From positions 4,044,136-4,108,135 of the forward strand of contig NZ_FNLF01000002.1 of NCBI RefSeq assembly GCF_900103175.1: DNA of 64,000 bases, read 5' to 3'. Position 1 is the stretch's first letter, and the number at the start of each line of letters is the position of its first letter. The stretch comes from Tsukamurella pulmonis. GTDB taxonomy: Bacteria > Actinomycetota > Actinomycetes > Mycobacteriales > Mycobacteriaceae. The notes below the pieces were generated by a model. The model was not told the origin of the DNA. It searched no databases and was given only the letters and a program-made list of their open reading frames with translations. The position numbers were made by a program, and so were the translations under genes. Shown piece after piece: positions 47,253-55,504 of the stretch.

Positions 47253-48065
47253 CTAGGAGATCTTCTCGACCTGGTTGAAGGCGAGCTCGACGGGCGTCTC
47301 ACGGCCGAAGATCGACACCAGCACCTTGAGCTTGCGCTGCTCGGCGTTGATCTCGCTGATGGACGCGGGCAGGGTGGCGAACGGGCCGTCCATGACGGTG
47401 ACCGACTCGCCGACCTCGAAGTCGACCTCGACCGCGGGGCCCTGCGAGACCGCACCACCGGAGGCGGCGGCACCGTCGGACGCGGCGCCGGCCTTGTCCT
47501 TGGCGGGCTTGGTCCGGGCGCTCTCGGGGAGCAGGAACTTCACGACCTCGTTCATCGTGAGCGGCGAGGGCTTGCTGGTCAGGCCGACGAAGCCGGTGAC
47601 GCCGGGGGTGTTGCGCACGGCGCCCCAGGACTCGTCGTTGAGGTCCATGCGCACCAGGATGTAGCCCGGCAGCACCTTGCGGTTGACCCGCTTCTGCTGG
47701 CCGTTCTTGATCTCGGTGACCTCTTCGGTGGGGACCTCCACCTGGAAGATGTAGTCGCCGACGTCGAGGTTCTGGACACGGGTCTCGAGGTTGGCCTTGA
47801 CCTTGTTCTCGTAGCCCGCGTAGGTGTGGATGACGTACCAGTCGCCGGGGGCGGTGCGCAGCTGCGCCTTCAGCTCCGCGACGGGGTCGACCTCCTCCTC
47901 GGCCTCCTCGGCCTCGGGGGCGTCCGCCTCGGCGGTCGCGGCCTCGTCGGTCTCGACGGCGGTGGTGTCCTCAGCCGGCTCGACCTCGGTCGCCACGGCA
48001 GCGTCATCGACCAGCACGTCCTCCTGGACGTTCTGCTCTGCCTCGTTGTGCTCCGGGGTGCTCAC
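47253..48065 (-). CDS. nusG: Transcription termination/antitermination factor NusG
   Basis: 270 residues. A long acidic N-terminal extension (1-75) typical of actinobacteria precedes the NGN domain ([22 protein letters not shown] near residue 77, [29 protein letters not shown]). The KOW domain is at the C-terminus ([22 protein letters not shown]). It couples RNA polymerase to ribosome or Rho. An Ala/Gly-rich insertion separates the two domains. Confidence 0.96.
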   Translation of the reverse strand: MSTPEHNEAEQNVQEDVLVDDAAVATEVEPAEDTTAVETDEAATAEADAPEAEEAEEEVDPVAELKAQLRTAPGDWYVIHTYAGYENKVKANLETRVQNLDVGDYIFQVEVPTEEVTEIKNGQQKRVNRKVLPGYILVRMDLNDESWGAVRNTPGVTGFVGLTSKPSPLTMNEVVKFLLPESARTKPAKDKAGAASDGAAASGGAVSQGPAVEVDFEVGESVTVMDGPFATLPASISEINAEQRKLKVLVSIFGRETPVELAFNQVEKIS

Positions 48066-48107
48066 AGCGCCGAAGTTCCTTCCGTCTCGTCTTCTCGTGC
48101 GGTCCGG

Positions 48108-48494
48108 CTACTTGCCGAACGCCCACAACATCAGCTTCGCGAAGCCGAGGTCGAGGAGGCTGATCATCGCGGTGAGGACCACCACGAACACCAGCACGAT
48201 GATCGTGTAGTTGATCATCTGGCTCCGGGTGGGCCAGATCACCTTCCGCAGCTCGGCGACGACCTGGCGGATGAAGAGCCAGATGGCGGCGAACGGGTTG
48301 CGCGAGCGCGTCGGGGCCGCGGACTTCTTCGCGGAACCGGACTCGGCCGCCTCGCCGGCTTCCGGGGCCTCGGCCAGCGCGGTGCGGCCGCGACGGCCGC
48401 TCGAGCGCTTACCGGACGGGCGGGCCTGCTGGGCGTCTTCGGCGACGCTGTCGCCGGCTTCGCCGGTGGTCGCGTCGTCCTTCTCGTCGCTCAC
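48108..48494 (-). CDS. secE: Protein translocase subunit SecE
   Basis: 128 residues from GTG 48494, spaced 6 nt from GGAGGG; an ATG 6 nt upstream touches the ribosome site and is less likely. An acidic, disordered extension (1-70) precedes the conserved core FIRQVVAELRKVIWPTRSQMINYTIIVLVFVVVLTAMI, with the single membrane helix. It is next to nusG as in most bacteria. Confidence 0.95.
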   Translation of the reverse strand: MSDEKDDATTGEAGDSVAEDAQQARPSGKRSSGRRGRTALAEAPEAGEAAESGSAKKSAAPTRSRNPFAAIWLFIRQVVAELRKVIWPTRSQMINYTIIVLVFVVVLTAMISLLDLGFAKLMLWAFGK

Positions 48495-48569
48495 GCACAT
48501 CCCTCCGCTGGATCGTCCAGCGGGCGTCGGCCCGCCGATTTCGACAGCCGGGCCCGGGGCCCGCCTATG

Positions 48570-48642
48570 CAGGGGCGACAGGACTCGAACCTGCGACCTG
48601 CGGTTTTGGAGACCGCTGCTCTACCAACTGAGCTACACCCCT
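48570..48642 (-). tRNA. trpT: tRNA-Trp (CCA anticodon)
   Basis: The minus strand folds with acceptor arm AGGGGTG/CGCCCCT, anticodon loop CTCCAAA, and GGTTCGAGTCC in the T arm. The CCA tail is not encoded. Its place between secE and hadB matches M. tuberculosis trpT. Confidence 0.95.
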
Positions 48643-48790
48643 TTGCGGAACCCGAAGGCTTCCGCACCCGCACCGTTCGATGGGCGCGCTTTCGCACGCC
48701 CGCCGTTTGGTGCGGACAGTTCAGTGTACGGCACATCGGTGCCGCACCTCAAAACGGGCGGTCACGCGGTCCGAGAGGGACCGCGGACCG

Positions 48791-49216
48791 TCAGGCGAAC
48801 TGGACGGTGGCGACCGGCTTGCCGAAGATCTTGCGCTCGCCCTGCTTGACGGTGAGGAAGACGACGCCCGTCTTGGTCTCCTCGTCGAGCGACTTGATCT
48901 TGCCCGAGTACAGCAGCTCGGCCTTCTGATCGGCCGGCACGTAGACGGGGGCGGTGAAGCGGACGCTGTACTCCTTGAGCGCGCCCGGGTCGCCCAGCCA
49001 CTCGGTGATGTAGTTCGACCCGAGGCTCATCGTCAGCATGCCCTGCGCGACGACGTCCTCCATGCCGGCCAGCTTCACGATGTGATCCGACCAGTGGATC
49101 GGGTTCGGGTCGCCGGTGACGCCGGCGTAGTTCACCAGGTCGCCGCGGGTCAGCTCGAAGGTGCGCTCCGGGAGCTCCTCGCCCACCGTCACGTCCGCGA
49201 AGTTACGAAGCGCCAT
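48791..49216 (-). CDS. hadB: Mycolate FAS-II beta-hydroxyacyl-ACP dehydratase subunit HadB
   Basis: 141 residues, hot-dog (MaoC-like) fold. The catalytic Asp/His is in DLVNYAGVTGDPNPIHWSD near residue 30, and VVAQGMLTMSLGSNYITEWLG near 55. It pairs with HadA to dehydrate hydroxyacyl-ACP in mycolic-acid elongation. It starts 14 nt inside hadA. No hadC lies between it and tRNA-Trp. Confidence 0.93.
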   Translation of the reverse strand: MALRNFADVTVGEELPERTFELTRGDLVNYAGVTGDPNPIHWSDHIVKLAGMEDVVAQGMLTMSLGSNYITEWLGDPGALKEYSVRFTAPVYVPADQKAELLYSGKIKSLDEETKTGVVFLTVKQGERKIFGKPVATVQFA

Positions 49217-49769
49217 ACATCATCACCTTTTCCATTGCACCGACGAAGCCGGCGTCCTCGTCCTCACCCGACCGGCCGGCCAGGGTGGTCCAGGACGTGA
49301 CGAGGTGGTTGCCGTCCTGGTCGTGGATCTCGTTGCGGGTCACGATCAGATCCACGCCGGCGACCTGCTTGAAGGCGTCGAAGTGGACGTGCGTGGTCAG
49401 CGTCATGCCCGCGAGCACGGGTGCGTGGAACTGCACCTTCTGCTCGGACTGCACCACGGGGCGCCGTCCGTAGCCCACGATCGCGTTCTCGAAGAGCGGC
49501 CGGTGCGCGATGATGCCGATCAGCGAGAACATGATGGGGGGTGCGACCAGGTCCGCGTAACCGGCGGCCTGCGCTGCCGCCACGTCGTGATGGACAGGAT
49601 CGAGCAGCTGGCTCGCGTTCGCGAACTCGCGCACTTTCTCGCGGCTGACGAAGTACTTCTCGGAGTACTCGTAGTTGTAGCCGACCGCGGCGCGCGTGCG
49701 TTCGGCGACCTCCTCGGGGCTGAGCTGCTCGGTGACCGGACCGCCCGGCACATCGAAATCCTTGCTCAC
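49203..49769 (-). CDS. hadA: FAS-II dehydratase accessory subunit HadA
   Basis: 188 residues. Hot-dog fold without the catalytic dyad of HadB: YEYSEKYFVSREKVREFANASQLLDPVHHDVAAAQAAGY near residue 35, LVAPPIMFSLIG, and VQSEQKVQFHAPVLAGMTLTTHVHFD. HadA binds the acyl chain in the HadAB heterodimer, the target of thiacetazone-type drugs in mycobacteria. It overlaps hadB by 14 nt. Confidence 0.93.
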   Translation of the reverse strand: MSKDFDVPGGPVTEQLSPEEVAERTRAAVGYNYEYSEKYFVSREKVREFANASQLLDPVHHDVAAAQAAGYADLVAPPIMFSLIGIIAHRPLFENAIVGYGRRPVVQSEQKVQFHAPVLAGMTLTTHVHFDAFKQVAGVDLIVTRNEIHDQDGNHLVTSWTTLAGRSGEDEDAGFVGAMEKVMMYGAS

Positions 49770-49813
49770 TAGTCGAACCTACCTATCGTGAATGGGCTGA
49801 AGGGCAGTATGCC

Positions 49814-49850
49814 AAAAGGGAGGGCATCCTTCTCGGATGCCCTCCCTTTT
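49814..49850. terminator. Strong bidirectional terminator between rpmG and hadA
   Basis: AAAAGGGAGGGCATCC (49814-49829) pairs exactly with GGATGCCCTCCCTTTT (49835-49850), a 16-bp stem with 5-nt loop and T4 at either end. It separates the rpmG transcript from hadAB. Confidence 0.9.
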
Positions 49851-49863
49851 GTCGACGATCAGG

Positions 49864-50031
49864 TCAGCGCGACTCTCGGTGCGCCTGGTGCGATCCGCAG
49901 TTCGGGCAGAACTTCTTCAGCTCGAGGCGATCGGGATCATTGCGACGGTTCTTCTTGGTGATGTAGTTGCGGTGCTTGCACACCTCGCACGCCAAGGTGA
50001 TCTTGGGGCGAACATCTGTCGATGAAGCCAC
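49864..50031 (-). CDS. rpmG: 50S ribosomal protein L33 (zinc-ribbon form)
   Basis: 55 residues from GTG 50031 ([18 protein letters not shown]). Four Cys in CEVC and CPNC make a zinc ribbon, the C+ form made under zinc-replete conditions. [21 protein letters not shown] is the L33 core. It lies directly downstream of tRNA-Met and tRNA-Thr, as in M. tuberculosis rpmG2. Confidence 0.95.
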   Translation of the reverse strand: MASSTDVRPKITLACEVCKHRNYITKKNRRNDPDRLELKKFCPNCGSHQAHRESR

Positions 50032-50064
50032 GACGGTTCCTCTTTCGCGATCTTGTATCAGTTG

Positions 50065-50138
50065 TAGCGGTGGGGAGGCTCGATCTCCCGACCTCACGAT
50101 TATGAGTCGTGCGCTCTAACCAGCTGAGCTACACCGCC
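50065..50138 (-). tRNA. tRNA-Met (CAU anticodon)
   Basis: Minus strand: acceptor GGCGGTG with CACCGCT, D arm AGCTCAGCTGGTTAGAGC, anticodon loop CTCATAA, T arm GATCGAGCC. 74 nt, no encoded CCA. The first acceptor pair is a G-U wobble, consistent with elongator rather than initiator tRNA. Confidence 0.92.
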
Positions 50139-50169
50139 CTGAGCTATCAGCACTAGCACTGGTCTAGCG

Positions 50170-50242
50170 AGCCCCCTGACGGAATCGAACCGTCGACCTT
50201 TTCCTTACCATGGAAACGCTCTGCCGACTGAGCTAAGGGGGC
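50170..50242 (-). tRNA. tRNA-Thr (GGU anticodon)
   Basis: Minus strand: acceptor GCCCCCT/AGGGGGC, anticodon stem TTTCC/GGAAA with loop ATGGTAA, T loop GGTTCGATTCC. 73 nt. It lies 31 bp upstream of tRNA-Met and was probably cotranscribed with it and rpmG. Confidence 0.93.
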
Positions 50243-50338
50243 GTGCTCGTCGGGCACCGCTTCCGGCGCTCCTTGAGCCTCAACGAGACTACACACGACG
50301 GAGGAGTTGAAACAAATCCGCTGGTCAGTCCGTTATCG

Positions 50339-50374
50339 CTTCGGCCCCTGGTGCGTGAACACCAGGGGCCGAAG
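50339..50374 (-). terminator. Hairpin after tRNA-Tyr
   Basis: CTTCGGCCCCTGGTG and CACCAGGGGCCGAAG pair over 15 bp with a 6-nt loop, 4 nt past the tRNA 3' end. There is no U-run. Confidence 0.75.
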
Positions 50375-50378
50375 CTTG

Positions 50379-50460
50379 TGGCACGTGTAGGATTCGAACC
50401 TACGTAGGCAAAGCCGACGGATTTACAGTCCGCTCCCATTGGCCGCTCGGGCAACGTGCC
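50379..50460 (-). tRNA. tRNA-Tyr (GUA anticodon)
   Basis: A class II tRNA of 82 nt with a long variable arm. Minus strand: acceptor GGCACGT/ACGTGCC, anticodon loop ACTGTAAAT containing GTA, T arm GGTTCGAATCC. Discriminator A; CCA not encoded. Confidence 0.93.
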
Positions 50461-50555
50461 TTTCGCTACCGGTGAAGGCAGCGGACGATAGACTACAACG
50501 CCCCCGTGGGGGGCGCGCAAACCCGCAGGTCAACCGATTAGGAGTCCAGCTAAAG

Positions 50556-51047
50556 ATGGCCGATTCGTCGTTCGACGTCGTGAGCAAGATCGACCGCCAG
50601 GAGGTCGCCAACGCCCTCAACCAGGCCTCGAAGGAGCTCAGCCAGCGGTACGACTTCCGCGGCACGAACACCACCGTCGAGAGCTCGGGCGAGGACAAGA
50701 TCGTCATCACCTCCGACGCCGAGGAGCGCGCCAAGGCCGGCCTCGAGGTGTTCCAGGAGAAGCTCATCAAGCGCGGGCTGTCCTTGAAGGCGTTCGACGC
50801 GGGTGACCCGGTCGCCTCCGGCAAGACGTACAAGATCACCGGGACGCTCGTCGAGGGCATCACCAGCGAGAACGCCAAGAAGATCAGCAAGCTCATCCGC
50901 GACGAGGGCCCCAAGTCCGTCAAGGCGCAGATCCAGGGCGAGGAGCTGCGCGTGACCAGCAAGTCGCGCGACGACCTGCAGGCCGTCCAGTCGCTGCTCA
51001 AGAACGCCGATCTCGACATCGCGGTCCAGTTCGTCAACTACCGCTAG
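50556..51047 (+). CDS. YajQ-family nucleotide-binding protein
   Basis: 163 residues from ATG 50556. [33 protein letters not shown] is the diagnostic N-terminus; [14 protein letters not shown] the C-terminus. YajQ proteins have two ferredoxin-like domains and some bind cyclic-di-GMP; in mycobacteria the role is unclear. The orthologue in M. tuberculosis (Rv0566c) is in the same neighbourhood. Confidence 0.95.
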   Translation: MADSSFDVVSKIDRQEVANALNQASKELSQRYDFRGTNTTVESSGEDKIVITSDAEERAKAGLEVFQEKLIKRGLSLKAFDAGDPVASGKTYKITGTLVEGITSENAKKISKLIRDEGPKSVKAQIQGEELRVTSKSRDDLQAVQSLLKNADLDIAVQFVNYR

Positions 51048-51057
51048 TCCCCCGATC

Positions 51058-51103
51058 CCGACGGTGACCGTCGCGCCCGAGCGGGTGCGACGGTCACCGT
51101 CGG
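51058..51103. terminator. Hairpin after yajQ
   Basis: CCGACGGTGACCGTCGC and GCGACGGTCACCGTCGG form a perfect 17-bp stem with a 12-nt loop, 10 nt past the yajQ stop. No U-run. Confidence 0.75.
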
Positions 51104-51183
51104 TCGCGTTGCGCTGTGTGTTTCCTCACGCCCCGTCCCGTCGGCGGATTCTCGTCACGTCGCCCCCCTTGAACGCCACAGCC

Positions 51184-51250
51184 CCCCCCGATCCGTTGCC
51201 TCCCCACCGGAACACCGGGCGTTCCGGTGGGGAGTGAACGGATCGGGGGG
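51184..51250. terminator. Very long hairpin between convergent yajQ and htpX-like genes
   Basis: An outer stem of 14 bp (CCCCCCGATCCGTT with AACGGATCGGGGGG) and an inner stem of 13 bp (TCCCCACCGGAAC with GTTCCGGTGGGGA) are separated by a 3-nt internal mismatch. The loop is 7 nt. It probably ends the htpX-like transcript, 39 nt past its stop. Confidence 0.7.
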
Positions 51251-51289
51251 GATCAGCGTGCGGCCGGATGACAGCACCCAACGGGGCGA

Positions 51290-52150
51290 CTAGGCGGTGA
51301 GGGCCTGCAGGCGCTCGACCCGGCTGTCGAGGGGCGGCTGGGTGCGGAAGATCCGGCCCAGTCGGTCGCTGTCGCGGAACGGCGGCACGAGCATCGTGTT
51401 GGCGTGCACGGCGATCTCGGGCTCGGGCGGCAGGGGTGCGCGGGCGGCACCGTCGGAGACCTTGCGCAGGGCGCTGACGAGCGACGACGGTGCGCCCGTG
51501 AGCAGCGCGGCGGCGTGATCGGCGCGGTAGTCGACGGTCCGCGAGACGCCGAGCCGGATCAGGGCGCCGGCGATGGGCGCGAGCACCGAGAGCATGGCGT
51601 CGACGACCCGGCTGCGACGCGCGCCGCCGTCACCGAAGCCGAGCAGGTATCCGAAGCCGGCGAACCCGCAGATCACCGCCCCGAGCGCCCCGGCGACGGA
51701 GGCCGTCAGCGTGTCCCGCGCGCCGATCCGCGCCAACTGGTGCGCCAACACCGCGCGCAACTCGTCCTCCGGGAGCAGTTCCAGCAGGCCGATCGTCACG
51801 CACACCGCGGAGTGGGTGGGCCCGTGCCCGGTGGCGAAGACGTTCGGCGCGCCGGTCGGCGAGAGGTAGAGGGCGGGCATGGGCAGCCGCGCGGACGTGG
51901 ACAGCTCCCGGACCAGCCGGAACAGGACGGGCTGCTGCAGTTCGGAGACGCGGCGCGCGTGCATCGCGCGCAGCGGCAGCGACGGTCCGCTGACGTAGAG
52001 GTAGGCGCAGACGCCGGCGGCGAGCACGATCGACAGCACGAACGCCGTCTGCCCGAAGACCGCACCGGTCGCCATGACGAACCCCGCGACCAGCGCCAGA
52101 AGCAGCGCGGTGCGGATCTGGTTGCCGGTCCGACTCCCCCGGCCCTGCAC
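51290..52150 (-). CDS. htpX: HtpX/M48-family protein lacking the zinc-binding motif
   Basis: 286 residues, the same length as mycobacterial HtpX, with two N-terminal membrane helices, RVSELQQPVLFRLVRELSTSARLPMPALYLSPTGAPNVFATGHGP, two central helices, and TGAPSSLVSALRKV. In active HtpX the motif after ELRAVLA is HEXXH. Here it reads HQLAR: the catalytic Glu is Gln and the second zinc His is Arg. The third ligand word, usually REY-x-AD, is VDYRAD. The protein cannot bind zinc in the usual way and is probably a pseudoprotease. Frame and codon usage look intact. Confidence 0.85.
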   Translation of the reverse strand: MQGRGSRTGNQIRTALLLALVAGFVMATGAVFGQTAFVLSIVLAAGVCAYLYVSGPSLPLRAMHARRVSELQQPVLFRLVRELSTSARLPMPALYLSPTGAPNVFATGHGPTHSAVCVTIGLLELLPEDELRAVLAHQLARIGARDTLTASVAGALGAVICGFAGFGYLLGFGDGGARRSRVVDAMLSVLAPIAGALIRLGVSRTVDYRADHAAALLTGAPSSLVSALRKVSDGAARAPLPPEPEIAVHANTMLVPPFRDSDRLGRIFRTQPPLDSRVERLQALTA

Positions 52151-52161
52151 GGAAAGCGACC

Positions 52162-53154
52162 TCAGCCCAGGCGGGCGACCGTGAAGGTGACCAGGGACTC
52201 GAGCGAGGAACGGGGCTCGGATTCGGGCAGTTCCGCCAGCTCGGTGCGGGCCTCGTCGGCGTAGCGGGCCAGCGTGGCCTGCGCCTGCTTCATGCCGGCG
52301 GAGCGGCCGAGGAGCTCGATCGCCTCATCGACGAGGGCGTCGTCGGTGACGGGACCGACGAGGATCTCCCGCAGCCGGTCGGCCTCCGGGCCCTCGTCGC
52401 GCAGGGCGTAGAGCACCGGCAGCGTGAAGACGCCCTCGCGCAGGTCGGTGCCCGGCGTCTTGCCGGAGTCCTGCGCGATCGAGCTGATGTCGATGATGTC
52501 GTCGCTGATCTGGAAGGCCATGCCGATCGCGGCACCGATGCGGTACATCCGCTGCGCGGTCTCCTCGTCGGCGCCGCCGTGCAGCGCGCCGAGCAGGCCG
52601 CAGGTGGCGATGAGGCTGCCGGTCTTGCCCCAGATGGTGTCGAGGTAGTGCTGCACCGGGTCGCCGTCGCCGGTGCCCTTGAGCTCCAGCATCTGGCCCG
52701 TGACCAGCTCGCCGAAGCACTTCGCGATCACGCCGACGGCGCGGGGGCCGAGGTCGGCGCCGTAGGCGGAGGCGCGCGCGAAGAGGTAGTCGCCGGCCAG
52801 GATCGCGATCGAGTTGCCCCAGCGCGCGTTCGCCGACGGTGCGCCGCGGCGGGTGTCCGCCTCGTCCATCACGTCGTCGTGGTACAGCGTCGCGAGGTGG
52901 GTGAGCTCCATGGCCGCCGCGGCGGTGATGACCTGGTCCGACGGTGCCCCGCCGATCCGGCCGGAGAGCACCGTGAACATGGGCCGGAAGCGCTTGCCGC
53001 CTGCCTGGAACAGGTGCAGGGCCTCGTCGATCACGCACCCGTCGGCCTCGGCGATCCCGTCCGCGATGACCTGCTCCACGCGGGCCAGATCGGCGCGGAT
53101 CCCCGCCGCGAACTCGTCGGATCCCAGTGAGACCCCGGCTACCGTCTTCTCCAC
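52162..53154 (-). CDS. grcC1: Polyprenyl diphosphate synthase (menaquinone side chain)
   Basis: 330 residues. The first Asp-rich motif is LYHDDVMDEADTRRG near residue 90 and the second FQISDDIIDI near 215. GGKRFRPMFTVLSGR near 52 binds pyrophosphate. It makes the all-trans isoprenoid chain (likely octa- or nonaprenyl) attached to menaquinone. It is next to menG, as in M. tuberculosis grcC1 (Rv0562). Confidence 0.93.
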   Translation of the reverse strand: MEKTVAGVSLGSDEFAAGIRADLARVEQVIADGIAEADGCVIDEALHLFQAGGKRFRPMFTVLSGRIGGAPSDQVITAAAAMELTHLATLYHDDVMDEADTRRGAPSANARWGNSIAILAGDYLFARASAYGADLGPRAVGVIAKCFGELVTGQMLELKGTGDGDPVQHYLDTIWGKTGSLIATCGLLGALHGGADEETAQRMYRIGAAIGMAFQISDDIIDISSIAQDSGKTPGTDLREGVFTLPVLYALRDEGPEADRLREILVGPVTDDALVDEAIELLGRSAGMKQAQATLARYADEARTELAELPESEPRSSLESLVTFTVARLG

Positions 53155-53158
53155 GTGT

Positions 53159-53848
53159 TCAGCCTAGCGGGCGGGTGGCGGTGTGCAGCGCGACGATGCC
53201 GCCGGTCAGGTTCGTCCAGGCCACGTCGCCCCAGCCGGCCTCGCGCACTATTCCGGCGAGGTCGGCCTGGTCGGGCCAGTTCCGGATCGATTCGGCGAGG
53301 TAGGTGTACGCCTCCGGGTTCGACGAGCCCTTCGCCACGAGCTGAATCGCCTCGAGCGCGACCTTCTCGTACAGCGCGCGGAAGGCGCCGTTGGTCGGGG
53401 TGGAGAACTCGCACACCACGAGGCGGCCGCCGGGCCGCACCACGCGCGCCATCTCCCGCAGGCCCGCGGCGGTGTCCTGCACGTTGCGCAGGCCGAAGGA
53501 GATGGTGGCGGCGTCGAAGGAGTCGTCCGCGAAGGGCAGCGCCATGGCGTCACCCGCGACCATCGGCACGCGGCGGAACGCGCCCGCCTGGAGCATCCCC
53601 GTCGAGAAGTCGCAGGCCGCGACCCACGCGCCGGAGCGCGCGAGATCGACCGTCGAGACGCCGGTGCCGGCGGCCAGGTCGAGGACGTGGTCCCCGGGCT
53701 TGAGTGCGAGCGCCCGCCGGGTGCGGCTGCGCCAGTACCGGTCGAGGCCGCCCGTCATGAGCGTGTTGGTCCGGTCGTACCGGCGGGCGACACCGTCGAA
53801 CATCGACGCGACGTCGCCCGGTTTCTTGTCCAGGGAGGCCCTTGCCAT
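53159..53848 (-). CDS. menG: Demethylmenaquinone methyltransferase
   Basis: 229 residues. [25 protein letters not shown] is the UbiE/MenG N-terminus; the SAM site is [16 protein letters not shown] near residue 54, and [32 protein letters not shown] near 117. It adds the last methyl group in menaquinone synthesis. It ends 4 bp before grcC1. Also called ubiE or menH in mycobacterial annotation. Confidence 0.95.
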   Translation of the reverse strand: MARASLDKKPGDVASMFDGVARRYDRTNTLMTGGLDRYWRSRTRRALALKPGDHVLDLAAGTGVSTVDLARSGAWVAACDFSTGMLQAGAFRRVPMVAGDAMALPFADDSFDAATISFGLRNVQDTAAGLREMARVVRPGGRLVVCEFSTPTNGAFRALYEKVALEAIQLVAKGSSNPEAYTYLAESIRNWPDQADLAGIVREAGWGDVAWTNLTGGIVALHTATRPLG

Positions 53849-53858
53849 GCTCCGAAAG

Positions 53859-55013
53859 CTACACGACCGCGCGGACGGGGCGGCCCGCCGCTGGTCCGGC
53901 GATCACGCTCTCGTAGTGCTCGAACAGCTGGTCGCACAGCGCGGGCCAGGTGCGGGCCAGAACGGACTTGCGCGCGGCCTCGCCGAAGCGGGCGCGCAGG
54001 GCGGGATCGGCGAGGGTGTCGACGACGCCGGGCAGCAGCTCGGCGAACTCGGCGACGGGCAGCAGGTAGCCGTTGCGGCAGTGCGCGACGAGATCGCGCG
54101 GCCCGCCCTGGTCCGGCGCGATCGACGGGACGCCCGACGCGAGCGCCTCCTGCACGGCCTGACAGAACGTCTCGTGCTCGCCGGCGTGCACGAACACGTC
54201 GAGCGAGGCGTAGGCGGCGCCGAGCTCGGCCCCGCCGAGCTCCCCGGTGAACACGGCGCCGGGCAGGAGCGATTCCAGCCGCGCCCGCTCCGGGCCGTCG
54301 CCGACGATGACGAGCTGCACGTCGTCGCGGTGCGCGAGCCCGGCGAGCCGCTCGACGTGCTTCTCGGCGGCGAGCCGCCCGACGAAGCCGACGACGAGCC
54401 GGTCGGGCCGGTCCCCCAGCCACTCCGCGCGCAGTGCGGCGGAGCGGTGCGACGGGGCGAAGCGCTCCGCGTCGACGCCGCGCGCCCAGGTCTGCACCCG
54501 CGGGATGCGGTGCGCCTCGAGGTCGGCCACCGAGGCCGACGACGGGGCCAGGGTCAGGTCGCACTGCTTGTGCATCTGCCGGGTCCACCACCAGGCGGCC
54601 CGCTCGAGCGGCCCGAGGCCGTAGGAGCCGGCGAACCCGGCGACGTCGGTCTGGAAGATCGCGACGACGGGGATGCCGAGCCGCTTGGCCGCGGCGAGGC
54701 CGCCGGCGCCGAGGAAGTAGGGCGAGGCGAGGTGGACGACGTCGGGCGCGAACTCGCGCAGCACCTCGACGATCCGCATGGTCGGCTGGCCGATCGGCAG
54801 CGACGAGATCCTCGGCAGCATCCGCGCGGGCACCCGGTGGACCGGGAAGCCCAGGTGCTCGAGCGGGGCCGGCTCCTCGCCCGCGACCGCATCCGGCGCG
54901 ATGACGATCGCCTCGGTTCCCGTGCGGCGGCAGTGCTCGAGGACGCGGAGCACCGAGTTGGTCACCCCGTTGACGTTCGGCAGGAAGGACTCGGCCACGA
55001 TCGCGATACGCAC
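53859..55013 (-). CDS. mgtA: GT4 mannosyltransferase, MgtA-like
   Basis: 384 residues, GT-B fold. N-terminal [61 protein letters not shown] near 95; the C-terminal donor site [14 protein letters not shown] near 205 and [19 protein letters not shown] with the E-x7-E motif near 290. The position between menG and DUF3592 matches Rv0557 (MgtA), which mannosylates a glucuronyl diacylglycerol lipid anchor. Confidence 0.88.
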   Translation of the reverse strand: MRIAIVAESFLPNVNGVTNSVLRVLEHCRRTGTEAIVIAPDAVAGEEPAPLEHLGFPVHRVPARMLPRISSLPIGQPTMRIVEVLREFAPDVVHLASPYFLGAGGLAAAKRLGIPVVAIFQTDVAGFAGSYGLGPLERAAWWWTRQMHKQCDLTLAPSSASVADLEAHRIPRVQTWARGVDAERFAPSHRSAALRAEWLGDRPDRLVVGFVGRLAAEKHVERLAGLAHRDDVQLVIVGDGPERARLESLLPGAVFTGELGGAELGAAYASLDVFVHAGEHETFCQAVQEALASGVPSIAPDQGGPRDLVAHCRNGYLLPVAEFAELLPGVVDTLADPALRARFGEAARKSVLARTWPALCDQLFEHYESVIAGPAAGRPVRAVV

Positions 55014-55051
55014 GTCAGCAGTCTGGCGCGGGGCGGTGACCGTGAGGTTCC

Positions 55052-55504
55052 CTACCCGTCGACGGTGCGCGGAACGTCAGGTGAACTCTCGCCCCGGTGG
55101 TAACCGGCGGCGATGAGCACCATGATCACGCCCACCACCAGCCAGGTCCCCGCGGCGACCGAGGCGGCGGGCAGCACCGCGACGGCGGCGGACCGTCCGG
55201 CCACCCGCACCAGCTCCGGGTCGGAGCGGCTGTACTCGACCTGGATCCGGTCGCCGACGTTGAGTTCGCTGGGGTACAGGACCCCGAGCGGGGGATTGTG
55301 GTTGACGCCGTCGGTCGTGTAGAAGCTGATCGTCGAGCGGCGGGGGCCGGCGGAGAGCACCTCGGCGGTCGCGGTGCCGCGGTCGGCGTCGATGGTGCGG
55401 TCGTCGCGCACCGCCGCGGCGACGAGCACAACGCAGAGCCCGGTGATGAGGATCGCGGCGCAGAGCAGCACGATCTGCACCCGGCGCAGCGCGGTGCGGC
55501 TCAC
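55052..55504 (-). CDS. DUF3592 membrane protein
   Basis: 150 residues from GTG 55504, overlapping the menD stop. An N-terminal membrane helix (about 8-32), an extracytoplasmic beta domain ([47 protein letters not shown]) and a second helix (about 110-135). It matches Rv0556 by position. Function unknown. Confidence 0.87.
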   Translation of the reverse strand: MSRTALRRVQIVLLCAAILITGLCVVLVAAAVRDDRTIDADRGTATAEVLSAGPRRSTISFYTTDGVNHNPPLGVLYPSELNVGDRIQVEYSRSDPELVRVAGRSAAVAVLPAASVAAGTWLVVGVIMVLIAAGYHRGESSPDVPRTVDG

